Of a stretch of DNA of 57,400 bases, positions 1 through 8,785 are shown piece after piece; within the stretch, counting starts at the first letter, position 1, and the number at the start of each line of letters is the position of its first letter. Made by a program: the position numbers and the translations under genes. The notes under the pieces are model-generated. The model did not search any database, had not been told where the DNA came from, and saw only the letters and a list, made by a program, of their open reading frames with translations. Source of the stretch: Firmicutes bacterium UBA4795 (lineage in GTDB: Bacteria > Bacillota > Desulfotomaculia > Desulfotomaculales > Nap2-2B); assembly GCA_002402825.1 (NCBI GenBank), contig DHGP01000030.1:1-57400 (forward strand), read 5' to 3'.

Positions 1-331
1 AAAGACTTTTCCGCATATTTGGGGGCAATTGGTCTATAAAACAAAAAATACATTTATTTTGACAGCCAAAAATGGGGTCAAATCCTGTTACGTCAAAGCT
101 TAAGCCCAAATCTTGCGTTAGGTCTTTTTCAATGTCTAAAAGCCATTCTTCTCCGTTCGCTTTAACCAGCCTTACCTTGATTTCTTCATCGGCCTCTAAG
201 AACCAGTAATCAAGAATATCTTTTACGGGGTAACCATTAATTTTTATAATTCTATCTCCCGGTTTAATCCCCAGTTGACTGGCCACACTACCCCCAGCTA
301 CTTCCCTGATTAAAAGGCCGTGCTGGGACAT
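1..331 (-). CDS. DUF512-family PDZ / Fe-S (radical SAM-like) protein, 5' part only
   Basis: This is the first 110 residues of a gene running off the left edge. A PDZ-like domain comes first (SQLGIKPGDRIIKINGYPV, about residues 18-36), followed by a cysteine cluster CQNKCIFCF around residue 95 and then IDQLP. PDZ plus this C-x3-C-x2-C cluster is characteristic of the DUF512 family of Firmicutes and other anaerobes, which is related to radical SAM enzymes and whose substrate is not established. The ATG at 329-331 has a purine-rich ribosome site (GAGAGGAGAGG) just upstream on the minus strand. The function beyond a predicted Fe-S protein is unknown. Confidence 0.8.
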   Translation of the reverse strand, partial: MSQHGLLIREVAGGSVASQLGIKPGDRIIKINGYPVKDILDYWFLEADEEIKVRLVKANGEEWLLDIEKDLTQDLGLSFDVTGFDPIFGCQNKCIFCFIDQLPPNMRKSL

Positions 332-610
332 AAATCCTCTCCTCTCTTTACAACTGTTTGTAATTTTAGTGTTTATTAGAAGAAGGCTAATTCTTACGTA
401 TGTAGTATGCTAAGTACATCTTTTATTATAAACACATAAGCCATTATTAGTCAAGTTAATAGCTCCAACAAAGGGGGACTTATAGACGAATCGTTTTTTA
501 GAAAAGTTGCTGCTTATGTTTTCTATCTCTTTCAAATGTTTTAAACGCACCAACAAAGACGGGCCGGTTAGCAAAATAACGCTCAGCAACCTGAAGACCA
601 ATGACTTAAT

Positions 611-1345
611 TTAATCCCGTACTCTCTGCATAACCAGGACCGCGCCGGCATATAAAGCCAGGGTGTAAACTACCAATACTCCCAGGGAAATGGGCAAAAT
701 GTTCCCATTCCGGGCAATTTCCCTTAAACATAAACTGGCGTGGGTCAGGGGTAAAATTTCAATAAAAAAAGCTACAGTATCAGGCAATTGATTGGGTGAA
801 AAGAAAGTGCCGCATAAAAAAGACATAGGCAGGATAATAAAAGTATTAAAATTACCCATATCCTCATGGGAATTGATGGTCATAGCGGCAATTATCCCTA
901 AGGTGCTAAATAAAAAACAAGTAAGTATAATAACCAAGAAAAACCAACCATTTAGGATAAGATGAGCTCCAAAAATAAAGGCTAGTCCTAATATTATTAA
1001 AGAAGCAATTAAGCCGCGAGCTACCCCTGATAACGCCTTACCTAGAACAAAAGCCTGGGTTGTAACCGGAGCGATCAGGTATTCTTCCAATGTTTTATTA
1101 TAAAGCCGGCTTATATTTAAAGAGGTCCCCACGGCGTTAAAACTGGTGCTCATAGCCGATAGGGCAATAATCCCTGGTACTACGTATTCCATGTAGTTCC
1201 CGCCATCCATTTTTATGCCCCGACCTAAGCCCCAGCCAAAAGCAATTAGATAAAGCAGGGGACTGACCAGGCGGGAGGCAAAAAATTTAAAAAAAGTCCG
1301 CTTTAAAGTAACCATTTCCCGCCAAAAGACAGCGTAAAAACTCAC
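611..1345 (-). CDS. ABC-2 type transporter permease
   Basis: Membrane subunit of an ABC exporter of the DrrB/YadH-like ABC-2 family, about 244 residues with roughly six hydrophobic segments. The conserved PLTHASLCLREIARNG stretch near the C-terminus is typical of the family. It follows the ATPase gene on the minus strand, so the two form one operon. I chose the GTG at 1343-1345 because an AAGGTGG site lies about 7 nt upstream. The longer start at 1354 would overlap the ATPase gene by 8 nt and leave no spacing to that site. The substrate (drug, lipid or polysaccharide) cannot be read from sequence. Confidence 0.85.
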   Translation of the reverse strand: MSFYAVFWREMVTLKRTFFKFFASRLVSPLLYLIAFGWGLGRGIKMDGGNYMEYVVPGIIALSAMSTSFNAVGTSLNISRLYNKTLEEYLIAPVTTQAFVLGKALSGVARGLIASLIILGLAFIFGAHLILNGWFFLVIILTCFLFSTLGIIAAMTINSHEDMGNFNTFIILPMSFLCGTFFSPNQLPDTVAFFIEILPLTHASLCLREIARNGNILPISLGVLVVYTLALYAGAVLVMQRVRD

Positions 1346-1346
1346 T

Positions 1347-2183
1347 TTAATCACCCACCTTACGTCCTGTAATTTCTACAAAAACATCTTCTAAGCTTAC
1401 CTCCCGGATAAGAAAGTCCCCTCTAAAATGGCTTACGTATTCTAAAGCCTGTTGGCGACTGGCAAAAAATTTGTAGCTTGTACCTGTACCCCCAAAAAAT
1501 TCTACCACCACTTCTCCTACCTTTTTCATTAGCTCCTGCGGGGTGCCTAAGGCAATTAAACGCCCTTTATCCATAATTCCCACCCGGTGACATAAAATCT
1601 GCGCTTCTTCAATGTAATGGGTGGTCAAAAGGACAGTTAACCCGGTAGCATTCAGACGGCGAATTAAATCCCAAATTTTACGCCTGGTTTGAGGATCAAG
1701 GCCCGTGGTTGGCTCATCTAAAAATAGGATGCTGGGATAGTGCATAAGCGCCCGGGCAATCATTAGCCGGCGCTTCATCCCCCCAGAAAAATTGCTCACC
1801 AATTCAAAAGCCCGGGAGTTAATTTCTACAAAAGTAAGCAGTTCATTTATTCTTGCCTTTAATTTATCCCGGGGCATCCTGTGCAAGCGGCCGTGCAGCT
1901 CTAGATTTTCCCAGGCCGTTAGTTCTAAATCCAGGTTCATGTGCTGGGGAACAACCCCAATTTCCTTTTTTACTTTATTACTGGTCACATCTTGGGCGTT
2001 AATTAAGGCTTTTCCACCGGTGGGTATGGTTAGCATAGTAAGCATTCTAATGGTGGTAGTTTTCCCTGCCCCGTTAGGTCCCAATAAAGCAAAGACCTCT
2101 TTTTTCTGGATATGCAAATCCAGGTTATCAACGGCCGTTAAATCACCATACTTTTTAGTTAGTTTATTAATTTGAATCACCAT
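1347..2183 (-). CDS. ABC transporter ATP-binding protein
   Basis: A 278-residue ATPase subunit with Walker A GPNGAGKTT (about residues 35-43), signature SGGMKRR, and Walker B LFLDEP followed by TTGLDP, then the H-loop TTHYIEEA. The C-terminal extension (SLEDVFVEITGRK) is typical of DrrA/CcmA-like exporters that pair with ABC-2 permeases. It is the first gene of a two-gene minus-strand operon with the permease immediately downstream. The ATG at 2181-2183 has only a weak ribosome site. Export of an amphipathic compound is likely for the family, but the substrate is unknown. Confidence 0.9.
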   Translation of the reverse strand: MVIQINKLTKKYGDLTAVDNLDLHIQKKEVFALLGPNGAGKTTTIRMLTMLTIPTGGKALINAQDVTSNKVKKEIGVVPQHMNLDLELTAWENLELHGRLHRMPRDKLKARINELLTFVEINSRAFELVSNFSGGMKRRLMIARALMHYPSILFLDEPTTGLDPQTRRKIWDLIRRLNATGLTVLLTTHYIEEAQILCHRVGIMDKGRLIALGTPQELMKKVGEVVVEFFGGTGTSYKFFASRQQALEYVSHFRGDFLIREVSLEDVFVEITGRKVGD

Positions 2184-2571
2184 AATTTATTTTCTCGTCC
2201 CGACTAAATCTAAAGGGACATCTTACCTCCCCTCATATCTTTAACCTCAATCTTTGTGCTTCTGTAAGGCCCATATCTTCAATTATCCCGGCTAGAATTT
2301 TAAGTTTTAAATCTGCTTTAGCATATACGGGGATAACAAGACAGCATTGAAAATTCCAATCGCCTTTAAAACAGCGTTTTGTTCCAGAGAAGGTACTGCG
2401 CTACCTTCTTTGTCCCAGGTGCACAGATAATACCCGAAGCGTATCCCCGTTCTTACTTAAAACAACATAAACCCTTTCGGATTAGACGATTTCAAGTTTT
2501 TCGTTCTGCTCTTAGCGAAACTTCGAGCTTCGCTCGGTTTAGTGGCAAATTTTCTTATATTTTAGCAAGTT
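2184..2571. other. 388-bp gap with hairpin and gene debris
   Basis: There is no complete gene here. A short hairpin lies at 2518-2540 (stem CGAGC/GCTCG, GAA-type loop, arms extended by AAAC/GTTT). It could end transcription of the minus-strand MFS gene, but no T-run follows. An open stretch on the minus strand is listed separately. Confidence 0.4.
2233..2400 (-). pseudogene. unrecognised C-terminal gene fragment
   Basis: The minus strand is open for 55 codons between two in-frame stops and contains no good start. The peptide looks protein-like (KGDWNFQCCLVIPVYAKADL, then KILAGIIEDMGLTEAQ). It reads like the C-terminal end of a gene whose front has been lost. I do not recognise the family, and a chance open frame cannot be excluded. 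Confidence 0.25.
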
Positions 2572-3732
2572 TTATCTTTTTTCCAAAACAACAAACAAAA
2601 AAGCTGAGATCACCGCCATGATACTCCCAAAGATAAATGGGGCGCTAACGCTAATATAAGTCCAAAATAATCCGGCAATAAGAGAAGCAAAAAAAGTGCA
2701 CAGGCCGACTGTTGTTTGATAAACGCCAAAGGCCGTACCTGTCTTTTCTTGGGGAACTAAATTAGAAATGTAGGCTTTTCCCACCCCTTCGGTGAGGGCC
2801 ATATATATTCCGTAAACCGGGAAAAGGAGCCAAAGGAATAAACTGGAATGTGCCAGGCCAAAAAAAAGATATACAGCAGAATAAAGAAAAAAACCAGTCA
2901 TAAGCACTTTTTTAGGTCCGTTTTTATCAGAAATAATTCCGGCAGGTATTGAAAATATGGCGTAGGTAAAATTAAAAAGAACATAGGCTAGTACAACTAA
3001 AGTCAACGATAAACCCAAATTTTGCGCTCGCAAAATTAAAAAGGCATCCGAACTATTTCCCAAGGCAAAAATGAAACTGATTAATAAAAAAACCTTGAAA
3101 GATGAATCAAGGTTACGCCAATTAAAAAGAAAGGTAGGAGAAGAATTTGCTTCTTTTTTCCTTTCTTCCACAAAAAAGAGCAACAAGAGAATTCCAATAA
3201 AAGCAGGGATAAAGGCGAGAAAGAAGATTAAACGAAAATTATTATCTAAAAAATGAATCGCCAAAAGAGCAATCATTGAGCCGACCACTGCTCCCAAAGT
3301 ATCAAGTGTCCGATGAAAGCCGAATGATCTTCCTCGAACCGAGCTTTCCGAGCTTTCGGCAATCAAAGCGTCTCTGGCTGAAGTTCGCGTTCCTTTGCCA
3401 AAACGGTCAACAAACCGGGCAATCAAAACAAACGGCCAACTAAAAGCCAAGCTTAAAAGTATTTTAGAAATGGCCGAAAATGAGTAACCGGCAACAACAA
3501 AAGATTTTCTTTCTTGCCATTTATCAGAAAGCCAGCCAGATACAACCTTTAAAATACTGGTGGTTGATTCCGCAATGCCTTCTATTAAACCGACAATAGA
3601 TGCTGGCGCACCCAAAACACTGGTGAGAAAGATTGGGACGAGGGGGTAAATCATTTCGGAAGCCACATCATTAAAAAAACTCACCAGTCCCAAAACAAAA
3701 ACATTTTTTGAAGTACCGAATTTATTTTTCAT
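2572..3732 (-). CDS. MFS transporter
   Basis: Major facilitator protein of 386 residues with about twelve hydrophobic segments. The N-terminal half shows SFFNDVASEMIYPLVP, and the loop after helix 2 carries GWLSDKWQERK, the MFS motif A position (G-x-x-x-D-[RK]). A second copy of the motif appears as GIISDKNGPKK in the C-terminal half. The composition is A/T-rich with many AAA/ATT codons. A truncated XRE-type regulator lies immediately upstream on the same strand, so the pair may have arrived together. The substrate is unknown; drug or metabolite efflux is possible. Confidence 0.88.
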   Translation of the reverse strand: MKNKFGTSKNVFVLGLVSFFNDVASEMIYPLVPIFLTSVLGAPASIVGLIEGIAESTTSILKVVSGWLSDKWQERKSFVVAGYSFSAISKILLSLAFSWPFVLIARFVDRFGKGTRTSARDALIAESSESSVRGRSFGFHRTLDTLGAVVGSMIALLAIHFLDNNFRLIFFLAFIPAFIGILLLLFFVEERKKEANSSPTFLFNWRNLDSSFKVFLLISFIFALGNSSDAFLILRAQNLGLSLTLVVLAYVLFNFTYAIFSIPAGIISDKNGPKKVLMTGFFLYSAVYLFFGLAHSSLFLWLLFPVYGIYMALTEGVGKAYISNLVPQEKTGTAFGVYQTTVGLCTFFASLIAGLFWTYISVSAPFIFGSIMAVISAFLFVVLEKR

Positions 3733-3737
3733 AAAGT

Positions 3738-3889
3738 TTATTTCATTAAATCATCAATACTAATACCAAAGCCTTTAACGATTTGGATAGTTGGCTTGGT
3801 AATGACATTTGTTTTAATCTTGGTCAGCGTTGTATAAAGCAGATCGTATTTTCTCGCCAATTCGTCCTGCGTCAATCCTTGCTTATTTA
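3738..3889 (-). pseudogene. XRE-type helix-turn-helix regulator, N-terminus missing
   Basis: The minus strand encodes about 50 residues ending SIDDLMK-stop and containing LTQDELARKYDL plus TLTKIKTN and KPTIQIVKGFGIS. This is the pattern of the second half of a Cro/C1 (XRE) DNA-binding domain. An in-frame TAA lies just upstream and no plausible start with the first helix remains, so it is probably a remnant. It ends 6 nt before the MFS start, which suggests it once regulated that gene. Confidence 0.6.
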
Positions 3890-4022
3890 ACCCTTAGCGT
3901 AATCTATAATCTATAATTTAGCCTAATTATAATATACGTATTATGAATTGTCATAGGGAAATTCAGGAATTAGTAATTGTCTGGTGATAATGTCGCTGCA
4001 ATAAGTTTACGATAAATATTTA

Positions 4023-4051
4023 TTGCTTCTTATGTTATACTATGGTATGGT
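4023..4051 (+). promoter_or_regulatory. candidate promoter of the phasin-like gene
   Basis: TTGCTT at 4023-4028 and TATGGT at 4046-4051 are separated by 17 nt and lie 45 nt upstream of the start codon. Both hexamers are only partial matches to the sigma-A consensus and overlapping alternatives (TATACT, TATAAG) exist nearby. Confidence 0.3.
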
Positions 4052-4096
4052 ATAAGAGAAAAAAATAAAATTGAGAAAATTACAAGGAGTGCTTTT

Positions 4097-4402
4097 ATGC
4101 TGAAAGAAGCTACTAAAAAATTAATTTTAACCGGTATAGGCGTGTTTTCATTAACCCGCGAGAAAGCAGAACAATTCGTCAAGGAGCTGGTAGAAAGAGG
4201 TCAGATAAATAAAGACGAAGCTAAAGGTCTTTTGGACGAACTTATTGCTAGAGGAGAAAAGGAAAGGAGTGCTCTGAGCCAACTTATACGTAAAGAATTT
4301 GAAAAAATGCAAAGTGAACTAGGTCTGGTCAGCAAGAAGGAACTGGAGGCTTTAAAAACACAAATTGACAATTTAGAAGCAAAGTTAAACCGTCCTTCAT
4401 AG
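4097..4402 (+). CDS. phasin-family-like coiled-coil protein
   Basis: A 101-residue charged helical protein. A short hydrophobic N-terminal helix (LILTGIGVFSLT) is followed by REKAEQFVKELVERGQI and a long coiled-coil region ending in QIDNLEAKL. This layout matches the small phasin/PhaF-like proteins common in Clostridia, whose role outside PHA granules is unclear. A good ribosome site (AAGGAG) precedes the ATG. It lies 83 nt upstream of acsC with a palindromic repeat between them, so co-transcription is uncertain. Confidence 0.7.
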   Translation: MLKEATKKLILTGIGVFSLTREKAEQFVKELVERGQINKDEAKGLLDELIARGEKERSALSQLIRKEFEKMQSELGLVSKKELEALKTQIDNLEAKLNRPS

Positions 4403-4422
4403 AAACCTCACCTCAAGTAGGA

Positions 4423-4438
4423 GCGTTAAATTTAACAC
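4423..4438. repeat. palindromic repeat, copy 1
   Basis: GCGTTAAATTTAACAC, one mismatch from the GCGTTAAATTTAACGC palindrome, flanked by GTAGGA on the left and CCTTAC on the right, so the inverted repeat extends outward. It lies between the phasin-like gene and acsC. Confidence 0.7.
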
Positions 4439-4485
4439 CCTTACATTATCCAAAGGTCCTTTGAGGTAAAAAATGGGGGTAAAAA

Positions 4486-5823
4486 ATGGCCCTTACCGGA
4501 TTAGAAATTTTTAAACAACTACCGCAGACAAACTGTAAAGATTGCGCTTTTCCTACCTGTTTAGCTTTTGCTGTAGCTTTAGCTTCAAGTAAAGTTGCTT
4601 TGGAAAAATGCCCGCACCTAAGCGACAATGCCCGCGCCATGCTCACGTCTGCTTTTGCGCCACCCATGGCGTTAATTAAAATAGGACCGTCTGGTCAAGA
4701 ACTAGCCATAGGTAGTGAGACGGTGCTTTTTCGTCACGAAAAGCGTTTTGAACATACCCCAGGTCTGGCTGTTTTAATTAAGGATACCTTACCAGTTACT
4801 GAAATAGCCCCTAAAATATCTTATCTTAGTTCTATTGCTTTTGAACGCTTAGGAGAAAATTACGGTCTTGACCTCTTGGCGCTGGAAAATTGCTCTGGCG
4901 AGCCGGATAATTTTAAGAAAATGGTAGCCGTAGCCCTTGAAAAAAGCAATTTACCCTTTATTTTAATGAGTGAAAATCCTAAGGCTATGGCGGCAGCCTT
5001 AAGCGTGGCGGCCCAAAGAAAACCTCTTATTTACAGTGCTCAATCAACTAATTACCAGGAAATGACCGGTTTGGCTCAAAAATATAATTTACCTTTGGCC
5101 GTTAAAGGAACCGGGCTGGATGATTTAGCCACTCTGGTGGAAAAGATTACCGCCCTTGGCCATGAACAACTGGTTTTGGACTCCGGTGCCAGAGAAACAA
5201 ACCAAGTATTATTTGATCAGACCCAAATACGCCGCTTGGCCCTAATGCGTTTTAAACCTTTTGGGTACCCCACCATTACCTTTGCCCTGGATAGTGATCC
5301 TATTCAGTCAATTGTTAAAGCCGGGATTTTTTTAATTAAGTACGCCGGTATAGTTGTTTTGACCAGTGACAACCCGGCAGATTTACTTTCTTTAATAACC
5401 TTGCGCTTAAATATTTATAGTGATCCCCAAAAACCAATGACGGTGGAGTCTAAAATTTATTCGGTAGGTAGTCCGGGCAAAGATGCCCCGGTGGTTATTA
5501 CCACTAACTTTTCCCTGACTTACTATTGTGTAGCTAACGATTTCGAAGCTTCACGTATTCCGGGTTATATTATTCCGGTAGATACAGACGGGGCTTCGGT
5601 ATTAACCAGTTGGGCAGCCGGCAAATTAACCGCTGAAAAAATAAGTAAAGTATTACAAAATTCTGGTATTGCTGAACTGGTAACCCACCGTAAAGTAATT
5701 ATTCCCGGCGGCGTAGCCATGCTGAGTAAGCGGCTTACGGAGTTATCCGGGTGGGAAGTATTGGTAGGACCTAGAGAATCGTCTGGAATTCCCTCTTTTC
5801 TTAAACGAGAATGGGTTACTTGA
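4486..5823 (+). CDS. acsC: corrinoid iron-sulfur protein large subunit
   Basis: Gamma subunit of the CFeSP, which carries the methyl group from methyl-THF to acetyl-CoA synthase in the Wood-Ljungdahl pathway. The N-terminus holds the 4Fe-4S motif at C17, C20, C25 and C42 (C-x2-C-x4-C-x16-C), which supplies electrons for reductive activation of the cobalamin. A TIM-barrel region and the C-terminal corrinoid-binding region (RKVIIPGGVAMLSKRL) follow. At 445 residues it has the usual family length. The next gene starts 7 nt downstream and encodes the CFeSP activator. The carbonyl-branch genes acsA/acsB, often found just upstream, are absent here. Confidence 0.95.
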   Translation: MALTGLEIFKQLPQTNCKDCAFPTCLAFAVALASSKVALEKCPHLSDNARAMLTSAFAPPMALIKIGPSGQELAIGSETVLFRHEKRFEHTPGLAVLIKDTLPVTEIAPKISYLSSIAFERLGENYGLDLLALENCSGEPDNFKKMVAVALEKSNLPFILMSENPKAMAAALSVAAQRKPLIYSAQSTNYQEMTGLAQKYNLPLAVKGTGLDDLATLVEKITALGHEQLVLDSGARETNQVLFDQTQIRRLALMRFKPFGYPTITFALDSDPIQSIVKAGIFLIKYAGIVVLTSDNPADLLSLITLRLNIYSDPQKPMTVESKIYSVGSPGKDAPVVITTNFSLTYYCVANDFEASRIPGYIIPVDTDGASVLTSWAAGKLTAEKISKVLQNSGIAELVTHRKVIIPGGVAMLSKRLTELSGWEVLVGPRESSGIPSFLKREWVT

Positions 5824-5830
5824 AGAAAAT

Positions 5831-7765
5831 ATGCCTTTATTTAAAATACTTTTTTTACCCGACAAGAAACAGGTTTCTATCTCGGAAAAGGAGAATCTTC
5901 TTCAGGCTGCAAGAGCCGCAAAAATTCCTTTAAAAGCTTCCTGTGCAGGCGCCGGCGTTTGCCGCACGTGTCAGGTAAAGGTTAAAAAAGGAACGGTAAG
6001 AATAGAGCCAGATGAACATCAGGACGCCTCAATTAAACAACCAGATAAAGCTAAAGAAAAATCAGGACTAAATAAGGCAACCACTCCCTATGTTCTTGCC
6101 TGTCAAGCCTTTCCTTTAAGTGATTTAACCATAGAAATACCTGAAGCGACCAGGTTAACTAAACTACAAGTATTGACTTACGACTCAGCTGAAAATCTTA
6201 AAGCCTGTCCTCTCTCGGTCTCTCCTTCGCCCCATTATTATCCAGTTTATTTGAGCCTGCCCCCATTTTCTTCAACGGCCACAAAGGATAAACTAAGCTC
6301 CTTGCTTGTGGCTTTAAAGCAGAAAACAAGCCTTGTCCCCACCCGGGTAAGCTTAAAGGCCCTCCAGTCTTTAGCTAAAATTTTACGGCCAAATGACAAG
6401 GATAGAGAAATAACTGTTTTTTTAACTGAAGATACAGGGTATCCAGCCTTAAGCCTGGAAGAAATAATCCCAGGCCATTTTAAGGAAAAATACTACGGGT
6501 TGGCGGTAGATCTGGGCACTACTACGGTAGTCGCAGAATTGCTTGAATTAACTAAAGGTATTTCCTTAGCGGTAAAAGGAATTTATAATCAACAATTACT
6601 TTACGGGGAAGATGTAATTTCCCGGCTTATTTACGCCCAGGAAAATGAAAATGGCCTGTCATACTTACAGGAAGCTATAGTAGACACTGTTAACACGTTA
6701 ATAAAAGAATTAACTATCTCCAATCAAATTTCCTCTTCCGAAATAAAGGCAGTGGTTTGTGCTGGCAACCCTACCATGACCCACTTATTTCTTGGTCTTG
6801 ACCCGGTTGATCTTCGTCTTAAGCCTTATACTGTTGCCGCTCATAATCCTCCTGCCGTCCAGGCTCAGGAAGTAGGGTTGGAAATTTATCCCCAGGCAGC
6901 AATAAAATGTGTTCCTGGTATAGCCAATTATCTAGGTGGGGACGTTATAGCGGGGATAGTGGCTAGTAATATGACTGAAGGCGATGAATTAACTTTATTT
7001 ATTGACGTAGGTACCAACGGCGAAATGGTCTTAGGAAATAAAGAATGGCTGATTGCCTGTTCTTGTTCCGCCGGGCCGGCTTTTGAAGGAAGCGGGCTTA
7101 AATATGGCGTCCTGGCAATACCGGGAGCCATTGATCGTTTTAAAATTACTTCTACGTCAACAGACTTAGAAGTTGAATATACTACTGTTGATCATCTCCC
7201 TCCAAAAGGAATTTGTGGTTCTGGTTTAATTAGCTGCCTGGCCAATCTTTACCGCTCTGGTGTAATTGACCGGCGCGGCAAATTTATCCTTGCTCCTGAT
7301 CACCCGCGATTACGTATCCTAAACGGTGAAAAGGAGCTTGTCCTTGTTGAAGATATAACTATTTCGGAAAGCGAAATAAATAATTTAATCCGGGCAAAAG
7401 CCGCTATTTTTGCCGGTATACGCAGCATACTGCAGTTTTTAAATTTATCACTGGAAGTTATAGATAGTCTTATTTTAGCGGGAGGATTTGGGCGCTACCT
7501 AAACCTGAAGGAAGCGGTGGCCATTGGCATGCTGCCTGATTTGCCGCCTCAAAAATACGCTTATGCGGGCAATATCGCTTTAAAGGGGGCTAAAATGATG
7601 CTTTTGTCCGCGGAAGCAAGGAAAAAAACACTTGAAATTGCTCATAAAATGATATATCTTGATTTAAGCGAAGGAAACACTTTTACCGAAGAGTTTTTAG
7701 CGGCTCTTTTTATTCCCCACACCAATCTAAATCTATTTCCTTCGCTAATTAAAGATAAAAAATAA
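5831..7765 (+). CDS. CFeSP reductive activator (RACo), ferredoxin plus ASKHA ATPase
   Basis: ATP-dependent activator of corrinoid proteins, reducing inactive Co(II) to Co(I). The N-terminal 2Fe-2S ferredoxin domain has C38, C44, C47 and C91. A linker follows, then an ASKHA-type ATPase domain (DUF4445) with phosphate motif GLAVDLGTTTVV around residue 220, FIDVGTNGEM, and adenosine motif LILAGGFGRYL near the C-terminus. The 644-residue length fits RACo. It lies between acsC and acsD, as orf7 does in Moorella and Carboxydothermus. Assignment is by architecture plus synteny. Confidence 0.92.
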   Translation: MPLFKILFLPDKKQVSISEKENLLQAARAAKIPLKASCAGAGVCRTCQVKVKKGTVRIEPDEHQDASIKQPDKAKEKSGLNKATTPYVLACQAFPLSDLTIEIPEATRLTKLQVLTYDSAENLKACPLSVSPSPHYYPVYLSLPPFSSTATKDKLSSLLVALKQKTSLVPTRVSLKALQSLAKILRPNDKDREITVFLTEDTGYPALSLEEIIPGHFKEKYYGLAVDLGTTTVVAELLELTKGISLAVKGIYNQQLLYGEDVISRLIYAQENENGLSYLQEAIVDTVNTLIKELTISNQISSSEIKAVVCAGNPTMTHLFLGLDPVDLRLKPYTVAAHNPPAVQAQEVGLEIYPQAAIKCVPGIANYLGGDVIAGIVASNMTEGDELTLFIDVGTNGEMVLGNKEWLIACSCSAGPAFEGSGLKYGVLAIPGAIDRFKITSTSTDLEVEYTTVDHLPPKGICGSGLISCLANLYRSGVIDRRGKFILAPDHPRLRILNGEKELVLVEDITISESEINNLIRAKAAIFAGIRSILQFLNLSLEVIDSLILAGGFGRYLNLKEAVAIGMLPDLPPQKYAYAGNIALKGAKMMLLSAEARKKTLEIAHKMIYLDLSEGNTFTEEFLAALFIPHTNLNLFPSLIKDKK

Positions 7766-7803
7766 ATATCAGTTAAGATAATTTATACAATTAAGGTGGG
7801 TAA

Positions 7804-8739
7804 ATGCCGGTTAAAATTATCCGGGAAAATTGGTCTGGTAAAGTAAATACAACCTCCTTGGGGGTTGAACCTAAGGCAATTAAGATAGGGGGTGAAGGGG
7901 CACTTCCTTTTCTATATTTTGAAGGGGAGATACCTTATCGTCCTGTAGTAGCTTGTGAAGTATGGGATGAAAAACCCAATGATTGGCCTGATTTGTTAAC
8001 CGCCCCCTTTGCTGGGGTTCTTGGTGACCCGGTAGCGTGGGCTAAAAAATGTCTTGCTTACGGGGCCGACTTAATTTGTCTTCGTCTGGCCGGCGCTCAT
8101 CCTGAGACTAAAAATAAATCCCCTCAAGAATGCGCGTTAGTTGCCCAAAGGGTTTATGCCGCCATAAATACACCTTTAATTGTAGTCGGCTGTGGGGAGG
8201 ATGCAAAAGACGCGGCTGTTTTACCAGCGGTAGCGAAAGCCCTGACTGGAAAATATTGTTTGTTGGGTTGGGCCACGGCTGAAAATTACCAAACAATTAC
8301 TACAGCCTGTGATATTTATGGTCATAGTCTCATTGCTTCTTCTCCTTTAGATATTAGTTTAGCCAAGCAGCTTAACATTTTAATTACGGAGATGGGCTTT
8401 AATCCTGGCTCGGTTATAATTGACCCCTTGGTTGGGGCCTTGGGATATGGCCTTGAGTATGCCTATTCAATTATGGAACGGATTCGATTGAGTGCCCTTA
8501 CGGGTGATAAAATGCTGGCCATGCCCATTATTTGTTTCGTGGGTCAGGAAACATGGAAAACAAAAGAAGCCACTAGCACATCACTTGAATGTCCCACCTG
8601 GGGTGAACAGGCCCGGCGGGCCATTTTGTGGGAACTACTTACGGCTGTTACCCTTACTCAGGCAGGGGGAACCATTATGGTAATGCGTCACCCGGAAACA
8701 GTAAGCCATTTTCTTGCCCATCTGCTGCAGGGTCGTTAA
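7804..8739 (+). CDS. acsD: corrinoid iron-sulfur protein small subunit
   Basis: Delta subunit of the CFeSP, 311 residues, a TIM barrel that pairs with AcsC and helps enclose the corrinoid. Recognised by EGEIPYRPVVACEVWDE, AYGADLICLRLAG and the C-terminal ARRAILWELLTAVTLTQAGG region, and by its place between the activator and acsE. The start at 7804 has a GGTGGG site about 4 nt upstream. The stop codon lies inside a copy of the dispersed palindromic repeat. Confidence 0.93.
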   Translation: MPVKIIRENWSGKVNTTSLGVEPKAIKIGGEGALPFLYFEGEIPYRPVVACEVWDEKPNDWPDLLTAPFAGVLGDPVAWAKKCLAYGADLICLRLAGAHPETKNKSPQECALVAQRVYAAINTPLIVVGCGEDAKDAAVLPAVAKALTGKYCLLGWATAENYQTITTACDIYGHSLIASSPLDISLAKQLNILITEMGFNPGSVIIDPLVGALGYGLEYAYSIMERIRLSALTGDKMLAMPIICFVGQETWKTKEATSTSLECPTWGEQARRAILWELLTAVTLTQAGGTIMVMRHPETVSHFLAHLLQGR

Positions 8740-8748
8740 ATTTAACGC
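8733..8748. repeat. palindromic repeat, copy 2 (overlaps acsD stop)
   Basis: TCGTTAAATTTAACGC with outward extension CTGCAGG...CTCCTGCA. The TAA stop codon of acsD (8737-8739) lies within the repeat. Confidence 0.75.
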
Positions 8749-8785
8749 TCCTGCAAATAATTTAAATTGAATTGAGGAAATAAAA

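Noticed and set aside
410..601. 63-residue minus-strand frame downstream of the ABC permease gene
   Set aside because: TTG start without a convincing ribosome site and no recognisable family; not supported as a gene.
2379..2621. 80-residue plus-strand frame
   Set aside because: Crosses a hairpin and the end of the MFS gene on the other strand; composition looks like noise.
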